This document shows positions 6,132 to 7,089 of a stretch of DNA of 7,089 nucleotides, piece after piece. Location: NCBI GenBank assembly GCA_947165805.1, contig CAMVBT010000129.1, forward strand, positions 1-7,089. Direction: 5' to 3'. Position numbers and translations under genes: made by a program. The notes below the pieces were generated by a model that made no database searches, was not told the DNA's origin, and saw only the letters and a program-made list of their open reading frames with translations. The stretch comes from an uncultured Clostridia bacterium (GTDB lineage: Bacteria; Bacillota; Clostridia; Oscillospirales; Ruminococcaceae). The first letter of the stretch is position 1. Each line of letters starts with the position of its first letter.

Positions 6132-6306
6132 TTGCGGGGGCACGTGCTCCGCAAAACGCAGAGAACAGCGGCTGCGGAAAAAAGAAGCAGGTAACATACG
6201 GATCGGGAGCGCGGGTACCGCAAGAATGCAGAGAATAACGGCTGCGAGGCATAGACTCTAAAAAAGAAGAAAGTAACATACGGATCGGGGGCGCGGGCTC
6301 CGCGCC
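6132..6306. repeat. Degenerate tandem repeat / hairpin array between the divergent promoters
   Basis: Two diverged copies of a 70-82-base unit plus the start of a third. Unit A (about 6140-6208) and unit B (about 6209-6290) share GCAGAGAA-CGGCTGCG and end with the near-identical stretch GTAACATACGGATCGGG (6191-6207 and 6273-6289). Unit B carries an extra 12 or so bases (GGCATAGACTCT). Each unit opens with a G+C-rich inverted repeat: TTGCGG/CCGCAA (6132-6137, 6149-6154), GCGG-GTA-CCGC (6211-6221), and a perfect seven-pair hairpin GGCGCGG-GCT-CCGCGCC (6290-6306). No plausible gene is present. The array lies within the space between the two -35 boxes. Confidence 0.8.
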
Positions 6307-6310
6307 GTAC

Positions 6311-6339
6311 TTGACAAACATGACAATTTGGAATATAAT
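6311..6339 (+). promoter_or_regulatory. Consensus sigma-A promoter of gltX
   Basis: Perfect TTGACA (6311-6316), a 17-base spacer and perfect TATAAT (6334-6339), the full sigma-A consensus. A start near 6346 gives a leader of about 34 bases containing AAGGA (6366-6370) nine bases before the ATG. The leader is far too short for a T-box riboswitch, so tRNA-dependent attenuation is not expected. Confidence 0.95.
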
Positions 6340-6379
6340 GTTAGTTATAAAAGTATGCTCTCCGAAAGGAATTTGAAAA

Positions 6380-7089
6380 ATGTCAGAAAATTTTGTAACA
6401 AGATTCGCCCCGAGCCCCACGGGCTTCATGCACATAGGCAACCTGCGCACGGCGCTGTACGCGTTCCTGCTTGCGCGGGCGAACAACGGAAAATTCATAC
6501 TGCGCATCGAGGACACCGATCAGGAGCGCCTTGTCGAGGGCGCGGTCGATGTCATCTACAAGACCCTTGAAATGACCGGCATCACCCACGACGAGGGTCC
6601 CGATATCGGCGGCCCCAACGGCCCCTACGTCCAGAGCGAGCGCAAGGATATCTATATGAAGTATGCGAAGGAGCTCGTCGCAAAGGGCGGAGCCTACTAC
6701 TGCTTCTGCTCGAAGGAGCGCCTCGACAAGCTCCACGAGGACGGAGACCCCGGCTCGGGCTACGACCGCCATTGCCGCGATCTGCCGCAGGAGGAGGTCG
6801 AGCGTAACCTCGCCGAGGGCAAGCCCTTCGTTATCCGCCAGAAAATGCCGCTTGAGGGCAGCACCGGCTACGACGACAGCGTTTTCGGCCACATCGAGAT
6901 AGAGAACGCCGAGATGCAGGATCAGATACTGATAAAAGCCGACGGTTTCCCGACCTACAACTTCTGCCACGTCATAGACGATCACCTCATGGGCGTGACC
7001 CACGTCGTCCGCGGCAGCGAGTACCTCAGCTCCACGCCGAAGTATGTCCTCCTCTACGACGCGTTCGGCTGGGAGCGCCCGGTCCACTG
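6380..7089 (+). CDS. gltX: Glutamyl-tRNA synthetase, N-terminal part (3' end outside window)
   Basis: Class I synthetase that attaches glutamate to tRNA-Glu (and, in bacteria using the amidotransferase route, often tRNA-Gln). The first 236 residues are present, about half of the usual 480-500; the frame is open to the window end. Landmarks are [19 protein letters not shown] (residues 9-27, with HIGN as the HIGH motif at 18-21), RIEDTDQER (42-50), DEGPDIGGP and YVQSER in the catalytic fold, a probable zinc-binding insertion with CFC (C108, C110) and YDRHC (H131, C132), DGFPTYNF (188-195), VIDDHLMG and VVRGSEYL (209-216). The KMSKS loop and anticodon-binding domain lie beyond the window. The ATG at 6380 directly precedes the conserved [14 protein letters not shown] start and has AAGGA nine bases upstream. 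Confidence 0.97.
   Translation, partial: MSENFVTRFAPSPTGFMHIGNLRTALYAFLLARANNGKFILRIEDTDQERLVEGAVDVIYKTLEMTGITHDEGPDIGGPNGPYVQSERKDIYMKYAKELVAKGGAYYCFCSKERLDKLHEDGDPGSGYDRHCRDLPQEEVERNLAEGKPFVIRQKMPLEGSTGYDDSVFGHIEIENAEMQDQILIKADGFPTYNFCHVIDDHLMGVTHVVRGSEYLSSTPKYVLLYDAFGWERPVH

Noticed and set aside
3316..6261. Very long plus-strand open frame (about 980 codons) opposite the HD-GYP sensor
   Set aside because: It mirrors a gene with clear domains, signal peptide, RBS and promoter; its translation has no recognisable domain and its start lacks an RBS. It is open because of G+C-rich codon structure.
6340..6379. T-box or other riboswitch leader for gltX
   Set aside because: Only about 34 bases separate the predicted transcription start from the ATG; no T-box sequence or antiterminator structure fits.
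6383..7087. Minus-strand open frame opposite gltX
   Set aside because: Shadow of an unmistakable GluRS reading frame that has a consensus promoter and RBS.

Overview
The window looks like a GC-rich clostridial (Bacillota) chromosome, most likely a gut Oscillospiraceae/Ruminococcaceae-type organism. This is inferred from the protein flavour (AraD, clostridial-type TyrRS and GluRS, a propeller/HD-GYP sensor), near-consensus sigma-A promoters and strong AGGAGG-type ribosome binding sites. No species can be named from the sequence alone.

Layout. (1) 1-674, + strand: the C-terminal half of tyrosyl-tRNA synthetase (tyrS), cut by the window edge. (2) 675-908: a gene-free stretch with tandem direct repeats, two inverted repeats and a strong bidirectional terminator (863-901) that separates tyrS from the convergent minus-strand genes. 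(3) 909-2615, - strand: L-ribulose-5-phosphate 4-epimerase (araD) with every catalytic residue in place, continuing in frame into a 338-residue repetitive Pro/Glu/Lys-rich tail that ordinary AraD lacks. It has its own promoter (2657-2685) with operator-like palindromes. (4) 2762-3067, - strand: a small MGMT/alkyltransferase-like protein with PCYRV in place of PCHRV. (5) 3067-6072, - strand: a 1001-residue membrane sensor made of a signal peptide, about 14 two-component-type propeller repeats, a Y_Y_Y-like domain, one transmembrane helix and a cytoplasmic HD-GYP c-di-GMP phosphodiesterase. Its stop codon overlaps the start of gene (4) by one base. (6) 6073-6379: a divergent intergenic region with two near-consensus promoters facing outward and a degenerate tandem-repeat/hairpin array filling the space between their -35 boxes. 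(7) 6380-7089, + strand: the N-terminal part of glutamyl-tRNA synthetase (gltX), running off the window.

How they fit together. The sensor and the alkyltransferase-like gene form a translationally coupled pair. araD follows on the same strand but has its own promoter, and no other arabinose gene is visible. The flanking synthetases are housekeeping genes. The most unusual item is the tailed AraD: a normal sugar-phosphate epimerase carrying 39-40-residue repeats and then an (xPEP)n segment encoded by a 12-bp minisatellite.
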